Program-made: the position numbers and the translations under genes
The notes under the pieces: generated by a model
What the model saw: only the letters and a program-made list of their open reading frames with translations
The model's database searches: none
What the model was told of the DNA's origin: nothing
Shown here: in pieces, positions 8,055 through 18,301 of the stretch
Position numbering within the stretch: the first letter of the stretch is position 1
Layout of the letters: the number at the start of each line of letters is the position of its first letter
From: Nannocystis sp.
GTDB taxonomy: Bacteria > Myxococcota_A > Polyangia > Nannocystales > Nannocystaceae
DNA length: 64,000 nt
Direction: 5' to 3'
Assembly (NCBI GenBank): GCA_016712315.1
Contig: JADJRG010000013.1
Location: 2,791,548 to 2,855,547 of the forward strand

Positions 8055-10181
8055 TCAGCCGGCTGGCGCGGCGGGGCCTGGGAGCTCCTCGGCGCTCGGA
8101 TCTTCTGCGTCGGCGGCGATGGGTTTGGCGACGTAGCCCTCGATCGGGCTCTTACGCTTGCCTTGGATCCGGCCCCTCAGGACCTCGACCGGGATCGGCC
8201 GGGTCACCTGGTAGCGGTAGCCGCGGGTCTTGAGGCTGAGCTTGTATTGTTTGTCCTCCCACTCAAACTCGCGGCCGAAGCCGAGCTTGGTCTGGCCCTC
8301 GCGCACGAACTCGCGGTGCTGGAGGATGAAGGAGAAGAGGCGGACGGCGCTCATGTTGTAGAGGCGGTGGCAGCCGTGCGAGTAGCGGCGGAGGATCGAC
8401 ATGTAGTCGACGCTGCCGTGGGTGCGGATCTGGTTGTCGAGCTCGGCGGTGACGTTGCCCTCGGCGTCCTTGACCTCGCGGATGTGGTACGCGGCGACGA
8501 GGCCGTAGGCGGAGGCGTAGCCGGGGCCCATCTCGTCGTAGTTGACGACGGTGCGGACGGCGCCGTCCTTCCAGCGGCGCTTGAGCAGCTCGCGCGGCGG
8601 GGTCGAGGCCGGCGGGATCCAGGTGGGTCCGGCGACGATCTCCTTCCAGACGCGCTCGCCGACGTCGGAGTCCTTGTACTTGTACATCTCCTCGCCGTTG
8701 TTCATCTCCATGCGCCAGGAGCCGATGGTGGTCGGCCAGCGCAGGAGGGGGATCTTTTGCCCCTCGTAGTTGGTGTAGAGGGTGAGCCGCGGCTTGCGCT
8801 CGCGCGGCTGGGCGAGGCGGCGGCCGCTCTCGTCGAAGGGGAGGTCGTACCAGACGTCGCCGCGATCGATGACGACCTCGAAGTCCATGTCTTCGCTGTA
8901 GTACTCGGGGAGCGCAGGCATGCGGACGGCGACGAGCAGCTCGGCGAAGCCGCTGGGTTGGAGATCCGAGAGGAGGTCGAGCTGGCGGCGCGCTGACTCG
9001 GGGGTGGCGAGGTCGAGGGCCTCGATCACGCGCCCCCGGACCTCGCTCGCCATGTCGCGCAGCGGCTGGCTCTCGCCGGACTTGTCCTTCCACACGAAGT
9101 CCTTCTTCCAGCGGCCGGCGCTGCCGTCCTCGAGCACGCTGGCGCCAGCGACGGCGCGCTCCTCGAGGACCCGCAGGAGGCGGGCGTGGGTGATCTGCTC
9201 CATGGTCATGCCGAGGGCGGCGACGTTGTCGCGGGTGAAGTGGCCCCAGCCCATGATCGCGTGCTTCTTTTCAAACGCGGCGAGGGCGTGGGTGGTGGCA
9301 GAGTCGAAGACGCCCGGCTCGTACTTGCCCTTGCCCTCGCCGCTGGCGAAGAGCTGCTCGCAGCGGAAGCGGCGCTGGGCGTGGTCGATGATGTCGATCT
9401 CGTCCTGGAGGAGGCGCCAGGACTTGTACTGGCCGCTGAAGCGAGGATCGGCCTCGGCGGCGGCGAGATCCTCAGGGTCGAGCTTGGCCTTCTTGAGCTT
9501 CTTGGATAGGTCGCTGCGCAGCCACTTGGCCTTGCGGACCTTGGCGGCGCCCTTCTTGCCGGCCTCGTAGGCGATCACGCCCGAGAAGCGGGCGAAGACG
9601 GCGGGGTCGAAGCCGGCGGCGTCGAGGCAGCGCTGGATCTCGGCGTCGACGCTCTTCCACTCGCCGTGGATCACAGAGAGGGTGGGGGGGATCCCGTAGA
9701 GCTCGAGGTAGTTGCGCTCGTGGGCGCGTAATGGCTCGCCTTCGGCGTCGATCCGGTCGCTGGCGAGGCCGATGTAGCGGGCGCGGTAGTCGTTGGCGGC
9801 GAGGTCATCGGCGCCGACGGTCTTCTCGCTAAAGATGTAGGGGACCCAGCCGTCGCTGAGGTCGACGATGGTGTAACCCTCGCCTTCAGCGGCGGCGATC
9901 TCGGCCTTTCGCGGCTTCTTTGGGTCTTCGTCGAAGATCCAGGCGACCTTGGCGGGGTGCTCGCGTTGGCTGACTTTGGCCAAAGCGAGGGTGGGCGGGC
10001 GCTTTGTGGGGGCCTCAGCGCCGCCCGCGGCGGCCTCGGCGGGGCGCGCGAGGGCTGGCTCCCCGGTGGGATCTTGGGTCGGTCCGGCGCTGGAGCACGA
10101 CCACGACGGCGCGAAGGCGAGGCCGCAGAGCGCGAGAGATCGCCTAAAATTGGGCCGGCTTCGACGGGTGCGGGCTGGCAT
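8055..10181 (-). CDS. L,D-transpeptidase (YkuD family) lipoprotein with peptidoglycan-binding domain
   Basis: With the start chosen here the protein has 708 residues. Seen: twin-arginine-like basic N-terminus, hydrophobic stretch LALCGLAFAPSWSC with a possible lipobox cysteine, a peptidoglycan-binding-domain-like stretch (VFDSATTHALAAFEKKH), and near the C-terminus the YkuD active site HGSVDYMSILRRYSHGCHR with catalytic C604. Known: such enzymes make 3-3 cross-links in peptidoglycan or attach proteins to it, using a Cys-His-Gly active site in the periplasm. The open frame continues to 10337, but that part has no signal character and overlaps the divergent gene, so ATG 10181 is preferred. The family is usually shorter; the roughly 500-residue N-terminal extension is unusual. 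Confidence 0.8.
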   Translation of the reverse strand: MPARTRRSRPNFRRSLALCGLAFAPSWSCSSAGPTQDPTGEPALARPAEAAAGGAEAPTKRPPTLALAKVSQREHPAKVAWIFDEDPKKPRKAEIAAAEGEGYTIVDLSDGWVPYIFSEKTVGADDLAANDYRARYIGLASDRIDAEGEPLRAHERNYLELYGIPPTLSVIHGEWKSVDAEIQRCLDAAGFDPAVFARFSGVIAYEAGKKGAAKVRKAKWLRSDLSKKLKKAKLDPEDLAAAEADPRFSGQYKSWRLLQDEIDIIDHAQRRFRCEQLFASGEGKGKYEPGVFDSATTHALAAFEKKHAIMGWGHFTRDNVAALGMTMEQITHARLLRVLEERAVAGASVLEDGSAGRWKKDFVWKDKSGESQPLRDMASEVRGRVIEALDLATPESARRQLDLLSDLQPSGFAELLVAVRMPALPEYYSEDMDFEVVIDRGDVWYDLPFDESGRRLAQPRERKPRLTLYTNYEGQKIPLLRWPTTIGSWRMEMNNGEEMYKYKDSDVGERVWKEIVAGPTWIPPASTPPRELLKRRWKDGAVRTVVNYDEMGPGYASAYGLVAAYHIREVKDAEGNVTAELDNQIRTHGSVDYMSILRRYSHGCHRLYNMSAVRLFSFILQHREFVREGQTKLGFGREFEWEDKQYKLSLKTRGYRYQVTRPIPVEVLRGRIQGKRKSPIEGYVAKPIAADAEDPSAEELPGPAAPAG

Positions 10182-10360
10182 GATGACTCGGCAGCTTAGC
10201 CCGGGCCGCAGCGGCCGCCAAAGAGCCGCCGAAGTCGCGGCGCGGCGCGGCGTCGGGGAGCGCGGAGTCGGCCGCTGAGGCCGCGGCGCCCTCCCCGGCG
10301 GAACTTGCCAAGTGGCCGCTGGGTATGCCAGGGTCACTCTCCAGTAAGGAGACCGCGTCG

Positions 10361-11074
10361 TTGCTCACCGCCAAGTCTTTCGTGATGAACCTTGCGCTCG
10401 TCGCTCTCGGCGCGCTCGCTGCCGCGGGCTGCTGGCAGAACCTCGACTATGGCAACCCGGCCTTCCGCTGCGCCCCGAACGATGGGGCTGACGCGTGCCC
10501 GGACGGCTACACCTGCTGTTCGGATGATCCGGCGACGGTCGGCGGCAAGCTGCCGGCGTATCGCGCCGGACAGGCGAGCGACCCAGACTTCGGGGTGGCG
10601 CTGTTCTCGGACAATAACAACCCGCTGGGCAACCAAGGGATGTGCACGGACATCTCGCAGATCGTCAACCCGCTGAACAACGGCTGCCCCGTGCCCTGTA
10701 ACCCGACGTGGGAGCCGGGGCAGATCTCTGAGGTGTGCGGCGGCGCGGTCTGCTGCCAGACCGAAGAGCTCGACCCGATGAAGGACTGCGTGCTGGACCC
10801 GATGACGTCGCGCTGGCGCGCGGTCTCAGGCAAGGACGTGCCAGGCCTGACCCAGTGGGGCAACGCACACGCGACCAACCAGGACCCGAACGCTACCGGC
10901 TGTCAGATGTTTGCCGGCACCGCGGACTTCGCGAACGCGACCCTGGCCGATTGTGTGTCACAGCTCTCAGTCGCCAATCAGCGCGGGTTTTGCAACGCGG
11001 TCTGCCCTTGCGTGGAGGACCGCTGCGAGCTGCTGAACCCGGGCGCCGCGCCCAAGTGCGGCCCCGCGATCTGA
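10361..11074 (+). CDS. Cys-rich secreted lipoprotein of unknown function
   Basis: A protein of about 237 residues, starting at TTG 10361. The start is chosen because an AGGAG Shine-Dalgarno at 10347-10351 sits 9 bases upstream; ATG 10325 lies before that site and ATG 10385 is too far from it. The N-terminus then reads as a lipoprotein signal: K near the start, LALVALGALAAAGC with the lipobox cysteine. The mature part has about 20 cysteines in pairs such as CCSDD and CCQTE and a CPCVEDRC stretch, which suggests a disulfide-stabilised exported protein. No family was recognised. It is divergent from the L,D-transpeptidase and is followed by a strong hairpin terminator. Confidence 0.65.
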   Translation: MLTAKSFVMNLALVALGALAAAGCWQNLDYGNPAFRCAPNDGADACPDGYTCCSDDPATVGGKLPAYRAGQASDPDFGVALFSDNNNPLGNQGMCTDISQIVNPLNNGCPVPCNPTWEPGQISEVCGGAVCCQTEELDPMKDCVLDPMTSRWRAVSGKDVPGLTQWGNAHATNQDPNATGCQMFAGTADFANATLADCVSQLSVANQRGFCNAVCPCVEDRCELLNPGAAPKCGPAI

Positions 11075-11106
11075 GCCGCAGCGGCGCCCATTCGCGCGAA
11101 CGCCGA

Positions 11107-11147
11107 CGAGCCCTGACCGCCCGCGCGGGGTCAGGGCTCGCGCTTTT
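11107..11147 (+). terminator. Hairpin terminator after the Cys-rich lipoprotein gene
   Basis: A perfect 12-base-pair stem (CGAGCCCTGACC at 11107-11118 with its complement at 11129-11140), a 10-base loop and a short T-run (CTTTT, 11143-11147). It begins 32 bases after the stop codon. Confidence 0.8.
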
Positions 11148-11348
11148 CGCCGCTGTTCCGCGCCTTTCCGCGCCTTCTTCCCGATCTCCCTCCGACGTCT
11201 GTGGCCTACGGAGGAGGCAAGGGCGCTTTCGCGCGCTTCGCGGCGGCGAGGGCGCGAGGTGCACAGTTGGCCTCCTCCGATCCTTCAATTACATTCTGCC
11301 CCCCCGAGGTCCCGGCTGACGCTGGCGCCCGAGGTACCGAGCCCACCC

Positions 11349-14300
11349 ATGCCCTCATCCTCAAGCGCCCCGCGGGGCGGCTCCCGAGCCGCCAAGAGCG
11401 ACCCAACGTCGGCCCAGCCGGCTCATGCCAAGACCGCCGGTGGTAAGGATGCGCCGGTCGACACTCCTGCGCTGAAGAAGACGGCGGCGAAGAAGGCCCC
11501 CGCGGCGAAGAAGACGGCGGCGAAGAAGACGGCGGCGAAGAAGGCCCCGGCGGCGAAGAAGACGGCGGCGAAGAAGGCCCCGGCGGCGAAGGCGACGGCG
11601 GCGAAGAAGGCCCCGGCGGCGAAGGCGACGGCGGCGGTGAAGGCGGCGCCCGCGGCGAAGAGGGCTCCCGCGGCGAAGAAGACGGCGGCGAAGAAGACGG
11701 CCGCGCGTCGACCTGCGCAGGCGGCCGAGGCGCTGGAGGACGACTACGAGGACGGCCTGGAGGGCGTCGCGGCGGCGAAGGCCGCGGCCGGCAAGCAGCT
11801 CGTGATCGTCGAGAGCCCGGCGAAGGCGAAGACGATTAACAAGTACCTCGGGCCAGGTTTCATCGTACAGGCGTCGGTCGGGCACATCCGCGACCTGCCG
11901 ACGAAGGCGGTCAAGGGCGCGAAGCAGCCGGTGCCGGGCGTCGACCTCGAGCACGACTTCAGGCCGACCTACGTGGTCCTGCCGGCGAAGGCGAAGACGG
12001 TGAACGAGCTGAAGCGGCTCGCGAAGGGCGCCTCCGAGGTGTGGTTCGCGACCGACCTTGATCGCGAGGGAGAGGCGATCGCCTGGCACTTGGCGCAGGT
12101 GCTCGGGATCCCGCCAGCGAAGGCGAAGCGGGTGGTGTTCAACGCGATCACCCAGGCGGACGTGAAGCGCGCGTTCGCGAACCCGCGGCCGATCAACGTC
12201 GACAAGGTGAACGCCCAGCAGGCGCGCCGGATCCTCGATCGGATCGTCGGCTACCAGGTGTCGCCGCTGCTGTGGAAGAAGGTCGCCCGCGGGCTGTCGG
12301 CGGGGCGGGTGCAGTCGGTGGCGGTGCGGCTGATCGTCGAGCGTGAGCGCGAGATCGGCGCCTTCGTGCCCGATGAGCGCTGGCAGGTGGGCGTGCGCCT
12401 CTGCGAGGACCCCGGCCGCGCCCCGGCGTTGGCCGGCTCCTGGCAGGCGTTCTCGGCGTCCGCGGACGAGAAGGGCAAGGGCCCGACGGTGCGCCGCCAG
12501 GTCGAGTGGATGAACGAGCAGGCGGCGCTGCGCGCGGAGCTGGTCGAGCTGGCGGGGCAGCGCTGGGAGCTGGGTACGTCGGCGCAGGAGGTGCGTGACC
12601 TCAGCGCCGAGATCGCGGCGGTGGCGACGGCGGTGGGGCTGACAGGCGTGACGGTGGCGAGCCGCGAGAACCCGCGCGCGAAGGGGCCGGCGCGCTGGAT
12701 CCGGACGGTGCACGGCGAGCTGGGCGCGGGGCTGCGCTACCGCGTCCGCTCGATCGAGACCAAGCGGACGAGCTCGCGGCCGAGCCCGCCGTTCATCACG
12801 TCGTCGCTGCAGATCGCGGCGGCGAACCAGCTCGGCTTCAGCGCGCTGCGGACGATGCGCACCGCGCAGGCGCTGTACGAGGGGATCGCGCTGCCAGGGG
12901 AGGGGCAGGTCGGTCTGATCACGTATATGCGCACCGACTCGACCAACCTGTCCGCAGAGGCAGTCGCGCAGATCCGCGGCTTCATCGGCGCCGAGCTGGG
13001 GGCGCCGTACCTGCCCGCGAGCGCGAACAGCTACGCGTCGAGCAATAAGGACGCGCAAGAGGCCCACGAGGCGATCCGACCGACCGACGTGAGCCGCCAC
13101 CCGGCGGCGATCCGCGCGGCGCTGAGCGAGGAGCAGTACAAGCTCTACAAGCTGATCTGGGACCGCGCGGTGGCGTCGCAGATGACCCCGGCGCTGTGGG
13201 ACTCGACGGGGGTGAACTTGGAGCGCGTCGACCAGCCCACAGGGGCGGTGATCCGCGCGACCGGCCGGGTCTTGGGCTTCGACGGCTACTTGCGGGTGAC
13301 CGGGCTGCCCGTGTCGGAGGAGCAGACGCTGCCGGCGCTGCGCGAGGGGCAGGTCGTCGGCGCCTTCGCGATCGAGCCGGAGCAGCGCTTCTCGAGCCCT
13401 CCGCCGCGCTACAGCGAGGCGTCGCTGGTGAAGACGCTCGAGGCGGAGGGGATCGGCCGGCCGTCGACCTACGCGTCGATCATCCAGGTGATCCAGGACC
13501 GCAAGTACGTCGAGCAGGTGGAGCGCCGCTTCCACGCGACCCACCTGGGTGAGGTGGTCACGGACAAGCTGATCGAGGCGTTCTCGTCGCTGATGAACGT
13601 CGGCTACACGCGCTCGATGGAGGCGGAGCTCGATAAGATCGAGGACGACGGCGCCGACTGGGTGGCGATGCTCGGGCGCTTCTACGGCGACTTCAAGACT
13701 TCGCTAGAGAGCGCGCACGAGCAGCTCACGCACGCGAAGGCGGAGTCGGAGCCGGCGGTGTACGCGTGCCCGAAGTGCGGCGGGCGCACGTGCTATCGCT
13801 TCGGCAAGAACGGGCGCTTCTTGTCGTGCACTCGTTATCCAGAGTGCGACTACGCGGCGCCGATCAACCGCGACGGGGTGCCGCTGCTGCCCGAGCGGGT
13901 GGACATCGTCTGCCCGGAGGACTCCTCGGAGATGGAGCTGCGTAAGAGCCGCTTCGGGCCGTTCATCGCGTCGCTCCGGTATCCAGAGACCAAGTACGTG
14001 GTCAACCTGGACAAGAAGAGCGGGATCAAGATCCCGGCGCCGCCGCCGCTGCTGGTCGACGAGCTGTGTGAGAAGTGCGGGGCGCAGCTCAACCTGCGCA
14101 CGGGTAAGCGCGGGCCCTGGCTCGGCTGCTCGCGCTTCCCGAAGTGCCGGGGGCGGATGGCGTGGGCGAAGCTGGGCGAGCCGCGGCAGGCGGAGCTGAC
14201 GGCGCTGCTGGCCGCGCACGAGCGCAAGCACCCCGCCGTGGTGCTGCGTCGCCGCGACGGCTCGGTGATCGCGGATGGTACGCCGGTGGCTTCGTTGTTG

Positions 14301-14432
14301 ATCGAGAGCGGGGTCGCGGCGCTGGTGGTCCACCCGGAGGTCGCGGCCGAGCAGGCGCTCGCGCGTGAGCAGGCGAAGGCGCCCGTGGCCGCGGCGGCGC
14401 TCGCTCCGGCGGCGCCGGCTCCGGCCGGGTGA
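11349..14432 (+). CDS. topA: DNA topoisomerase I with H1-like N-terminal tail
   Basis: A 1027-residue type IA topoisomerase. Seen: Toprim start KQLVIVESPAKAKTINKYLG, acidic triad region FATDLDREGEAIAWH, active-site tyrosine Y526 in GLITYMRTDSTNLS, and C-terminal zinc-ribbon repeats (CPKCGGRTCYRFGKNG and CEKCGAQLNLRTGKRG). Between them one ribbon has kept its fold-like sequence but lost three of its cysteines. Known: the enzyme relaxes negative supercoils by transient single-strand cleavage. The first 130 residues are an unusual lysine/alanine tail made of KKTAAKKAPA-type units, like histone H1 tails. ATG 11349 is preferred over the upstream GTG 11259, which would add residues without conserved character. 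Confidence 0.95.
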   Translation: MPSSSSAPRGGSRAAKSDPTSAQPAHAKTAGGKDAPVDTPALKKTAAKKAPAAKKTAAKKTAAKKAPAAKKTAAKKAPAAKATAAKKAPAAKATAAVKAAPAAKRAPAAKKTAAKKTAARRPAQAAEALEDDYEDGLEGVAAAKAAAGKQLVIVESPAKAKTINKYLGPGFIVQASVGHIRDLPTKAVKGAKQPVPGVDLEHDFRPTYVVLPAKAKTVNELKRLAKGASEVWFATDLDREGEAIAWHLAQVLGIPPAKAKRVVFNAITQADVKRAFANPRPINVDKVNAQQARRILDRIVGYQVSPLLWKKVARGLSAGRVQSVAVRLIVEREREIGAFVPDERWQVGVRLCEDPGRAPALAGSWQAFSASADEKGKGPTVRRQVEWMNEQAALRAELVELAGQRWELGTSAQEVRDLSAEIAAVATAVGLTGVTVASRENPRAKGPARWIRTVHGELGAGLRYRVRSIETKRTSSRPSPPFITSSLQIAAANQLGFSALRTMRTAQALYEGIALPGEGQVGLITYMRTDSTNLSAEAVAQIRGFIGAELGAPYLPASANSYASSNKDAQEAHEAIRPTDVSRHPAAIRAALSEEQYKLYKLIWDRAVASQMTPALWDSTGVNLERVDQPTGAVIRATGRVLGFDGYLRVTGLPVSEEQTLPALREGQVVGAFAIEPEQRFSSPPPRYSEASLVKTLEAEGIGRPSTYASIIQVIQDRKYVEQVERRFHATHLGEVVTDKLIEAFSSLMNVGYTRSMEAELDKIEDDGADWVAMLGRFYGDFKTSLESAHEQLTHAKAESEPAVYACPKCGGRTCYRFGKNGRFLSCTRYPECDYAAPINRDGVPLLPERVDIVCPEDSSEMELRKSRFGPFIASLRYPETKYVVNLDKKSGIKIPAPPPLLVDELCEKCGAQLNLRTGKRGPWLGCSRFPKCRGRMAWAKLGEPRQAELTALLAAHERKHPAVVLRRRDGSVIADGTPVASLLIESGVAALVVHPEVAAEQALAREQAKAPVAAAALAPAAPAPAG
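11476..11706 (+). repeat. Short tandem repeats encoding the KKTAAKKAPA tail of TopA
   Basis: Units of 15 and 30 bases related to AAGAAGACGGCGGCG and AAGGCCCCGGCGGCG alternate about fifteen times inside topA. The array encodes a basic Lys/Ala tail. Such arrays can change length by slippage while keeping frame. Confidence 0.85.
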
Positions 14433-14452
14433 GCGTTTGTTGCCTGGGGGCG

Positions 14453-14482
14453 TGTTCACGATCGCGAGCACGATCGTGAACA
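14453..14482. terminator. Bidirectional hairpin between convergent topA and phosphatase genes
   Basis: Perfect inverted repeat: TGTTCACGATCG at 14453-14464 and its complement at 14471-14482, with a 6-base loop. It sits between the stop of topA (14432) and the stop of the phosphatase gene on the other strand (14499), the expected place for a shared terminator. There is no T-run on either side, so a regulatory or protein-binding role is also possible. Confidence 0.65.
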
Positions 14483-14498
14483 TGACCCCGGCGCGCGC

Positions 14499-14999
14499 TC
14501 AGGGGTCGCGTCGGTGTTGCTCGAGCAGGCGCTCGCAGCCGCGCCAGAGCAGCTCGCAGACGGCGTCGAAGCCGGCGGGGCCGCCGCTTACGGGGTCGGG
14601 GACGTCGAGCTGGGGGCCGCGGCCGCTCGGGTGGACCAGCTCGCCGAAGAGGCGGACGCGGGCGCGCATGGTGGGCGTCGGGCCGAAGGCGGAGGGGGTG
14701 AGCAGGCGCTGGATCTCGCGCAAGACGGCGCGATCCATGACCAGCACGTCGTCGAAATTAAAAAAATCGTCGCGGATGAGCTGACGGGCGCGGCCGCTGA
14801 GGGCGACGCCGCGGCGCTCGGCTGCGGCGACGCTGTGCGGGTGCGGGGCGCGGCCGGTCAGGGCGTCGACGCCGGCAGAGTCGACCTCGATCTGGCCGTG
14901 GAGGCCGCGCTGCTGGACGAGGTGGGCGAAGATCCCCTCGGCCAGCGGCGAGCGGCAGTAGTTGGCATAACAGACGAAGAGGACCCGGCGCGGGGGCAT
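14499..14999 (-). CDS. Low-molecular-weight protein tyrosine phosphatase family protein
   Basis: A 166-residue protein. Seen: P-loop VCYANYCRS (C10-x5-R16-S17) close to the N-terminus and LDVPDPVSG toward the C-terminus, matching the general-acid aspartate loop of the family (usually DP). Known: these enzymes dephosphorylate tyrosine, or act as arsenate reductases; bacterial members often control polysaccharide export kinases. No tyrosine kinase or arsenic gene is adjacent. The ATG at 14999 puts the P-loop at the normal position; the longer open frame upstream is antisense to the next lipoprotein's coding region and was not used. It ends 8 bases from that lipoprotein's stop, on the same strand. 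Confidence 0.85.
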   Translation of the reverse strand: MPPRRVLFVCYANYCRSPLAEGIFAHLVQQRGLHGQIEVDSAGVDALTGRAPHPHSVAAAERRGVALSGRARQLIRDDFFNFDDVLVMDRAVLREIQRLLTPSAFGPTPTMRARVRLFGELVHPSGRGPQLDVPDPVSGGPAGFDAVCELLWRGCERLLEQHRRDP

Positions 15000-15007
15000 C
15001 GCGGGGC

Positions 15008-15670
15008 TCAACGGAGCAGCTCTTGGACCTTGGGGTCGTCTTTGACGACCTCGAAGGTGGGGTCGTAGCCGACGGTCTTGAGGAGCTTCTTGCCGCCGCG
15101 TTTCTTGACCTCGGTGAGGTGGGTGATGGTGGCCTCGATGTCGCCGGTGAGGGCGGCCATCTTGGCGAGGCTGAAGCTGGGATCGGCGAACTTGGGGTCC
15201 TTGTCGCGGGCCCACTCGTAGAAGGCGGCGGCGCGCTCCGGCTCGCCAGACAAGCCCTCGGCGCGGGCGTGCGCGGCCTTGGCGAGGTCGACGACGGTGA
15301 CCCCCGCGGCCTCGGCCTCCTCGAGGGCCTTGCGCGCGCGGTCGTCCTTCGTGCGCTTGTTCTTGACCTCGTCGAGGAGCTTCTTGTGGAGCTCGGCCGG
15401 GTCCGCGGCTGGGTCCGCGGCTGGGTCCGCGGCGGGTTCGCCAGCGCTCGCGGCGGCTTCGCCGGTGGGCGCCGCGGGGTCGGTGGGCGCCGCGGTGGGC
15501 TCCGCGGCCGGGGCGGCGCTCTCGCCCGCAGGGGCGGCGACGACGGGGACCTGGGCGGGGGGGGCGTCTTGGGGCGCCTCCGCGGCCTTGGGGGGCTCCT
15601 TGGCGGGCGGGTCGCCGCCGCAGGCGAGGAGCAGGAGGGCGATGGGGAGCGTGACCGAGAGTCTGCGCAT
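15008..15670 (-). CDS. Pro/Ala-rich lipoprotein with C-terminal TPR-like helices
   Basis: A 220-residue lipoprotein. Seen: signal MRRLSVTLPIALLLLAC with the lipobox cysteine at residue 17 followed by GGD, a low-complexity Pro/Ala/Glu linker with a (DPAA)3 repeat, and a helical C-terminal region of about 110 residues (HKKLLDEVKNKRTKDDRAR, then SGEPERAAAFYEWARDKDP and SFSLAKMAALTGD) that looks like two TPR units. Inference: surface or periplasmic scaffold. The ATG at 15670 is used rather than the GTG-type starts upstream because it directly precedes the signal. It lies 8 bases before the phosphatase gene, so the two are likely cotranscribed. Confidence 0.65.
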   Translation of the reverse strand: MRRLSVTLPIALLLLACGGDPPAKEPPKAAEAPQDAPPAQVPVVAAPAGESAAPAAEPTAAPTDPAAPTGEAAASAGEPAADPAADPAADPAELHKKLLDEVKNKRTKDDRARKALEEAEAAGVTVVDLAKAAHARAEGLSGEPERAAAFYEWARDKDPKFADPSFSLAKMAALTGDIEATITHLTEVKKRGGKKLLKTVGYDPTFEVVKDDPKVQELLR

Positions 15671-15798
15671 GGCCTGCATGCTATCCCGGAAAGGTCGCGG
15701 GATCACCTTTGTCGCGCGCCGCGTGGAGCCGCGTGTTTGCGGCGCGGCGGGCTTGAGCTGTCGCGGACGGCGGGCTTTGGCGTATCGTCGACGGGCTC

Positions 15799-17462
<1,664 letters not shown>

Positions 17463-17463
<1 letters not shown>

Positions 17464-18293
17464 TGATGTCGACGCGATCTCTGTCGTGGATGAGCCCTGC
17501 GCTGGCTGTCTTTTGGGTCATCTCTGGCTGCGGCGGGCTGACGCCGATCGAGGACGACGGCGGCGAGGGCGGCGCGGTGCCGCCGGCGGTGCGGGCGGCG
17601 TTCGCGGGGAGCTGCGCGACGCCAGGGTGTCACGACTCGGGGAGCCGCGCGGGCGGGCTGTCGCTGGCGGACGCGGACCTGGGCGGGCTGGTCGGCGCGC
17701 CGTCGGCAGGGTCGAGCTTGCCGCTGGTGGAGATCGGCGACGTGCTGGGCTCGTACCTGGCGGTCAAGATGCTGCCCGACGACGTGCTGGCCGCCCAAGG
17801 GGTGATGCGGGCGGGTAACCGGATGCCGATCGGCGGGGAGGCGACGAACCCGAACAACGCGACGATCTTGGCGTGGATCGCGGGCGCGGAATTCCCGGGG
17901 GGCGACTCGACGACGACGACCGGCGATACGACGACGGACGCGACGACGGACGCGACGACGGCGGGCGGCAGCGGCTTCGACGCGGAGGTGTGGCCGATCT
18001 TGAGCATGAAGTGCTCGTGCCACCTGGCGGACCCGAACGACGGGCTGAACGGGGAGCTGTCGTTCCCGATGGCGACGGCGTACGCGGATCTGGTAGGCGC
18101 TCCGTCGATCGATCTGCCGGCGATGAACCTGGTCGAGCCGGGGGATCCGTCGCAGAGCTACTTGTTCCTCAAGATCGAAGGCACGCACGTGGCCGCCGGC
18201 GGCGCGGGCGTGCAGATGCCGATCGGCGCGCCGCTCAGCGACGGGGAGATCGCGACGATCGAGGCGTGGATCGTCGCGGGCGCGCCGGAGTGA
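17463..18293 (+). CDS. Lipoprotein with atypical cytochrome-like CX4CH motif
   Basis: A 276-residue lipoprotein, starting at the ATG that overlaps the preceding stop (TGATG at 17461-17465). Seen: hydrophobic signal ending VISGC (lipobox C23), then two repeats of about 110 residues that share the layout of the cytochrome domains of the upstream protein. The first carries CATPGCHD, a CX4CH motif, and the second has only CSCH. Both have the RMPIGG/QMPIGA segment equivalent to the MPLGDD and MPMGDD segments upstream. A Thr/Asp linker (TTTTGDTTTDATTDATT) separates them. Inference: a partner of the upstream barrel-cytochrome. Whether haem binds at CX4CH cannot be said. Confidence 0.65.
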
Positions 18294-18301
18294 GCGGCGC
18301 G

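Noticed and set aside
6780..8996. 738-codon open frame on the plus strand across three minus-strand genes
   Set aside because: Low-complexity Ala/Gly/Glu/Val product; it spans the GT4, winged-helix and transpeptidase genes, which all have convincing motifs on the other strand.
10182..10337. Upstream extension of the L,D-transpeptidase frame to 10337
   Set aside because: The extra residues are Pro/Arg-rich, would hide the signal peptide and would overlap the divergent lipoprotein gene.
11259..11348. GTG start 30 codons upstream of topA ATG 11349
   Set aside because: The added residues have no topoisomerase or signal character; ATG 11349 is a normal start.
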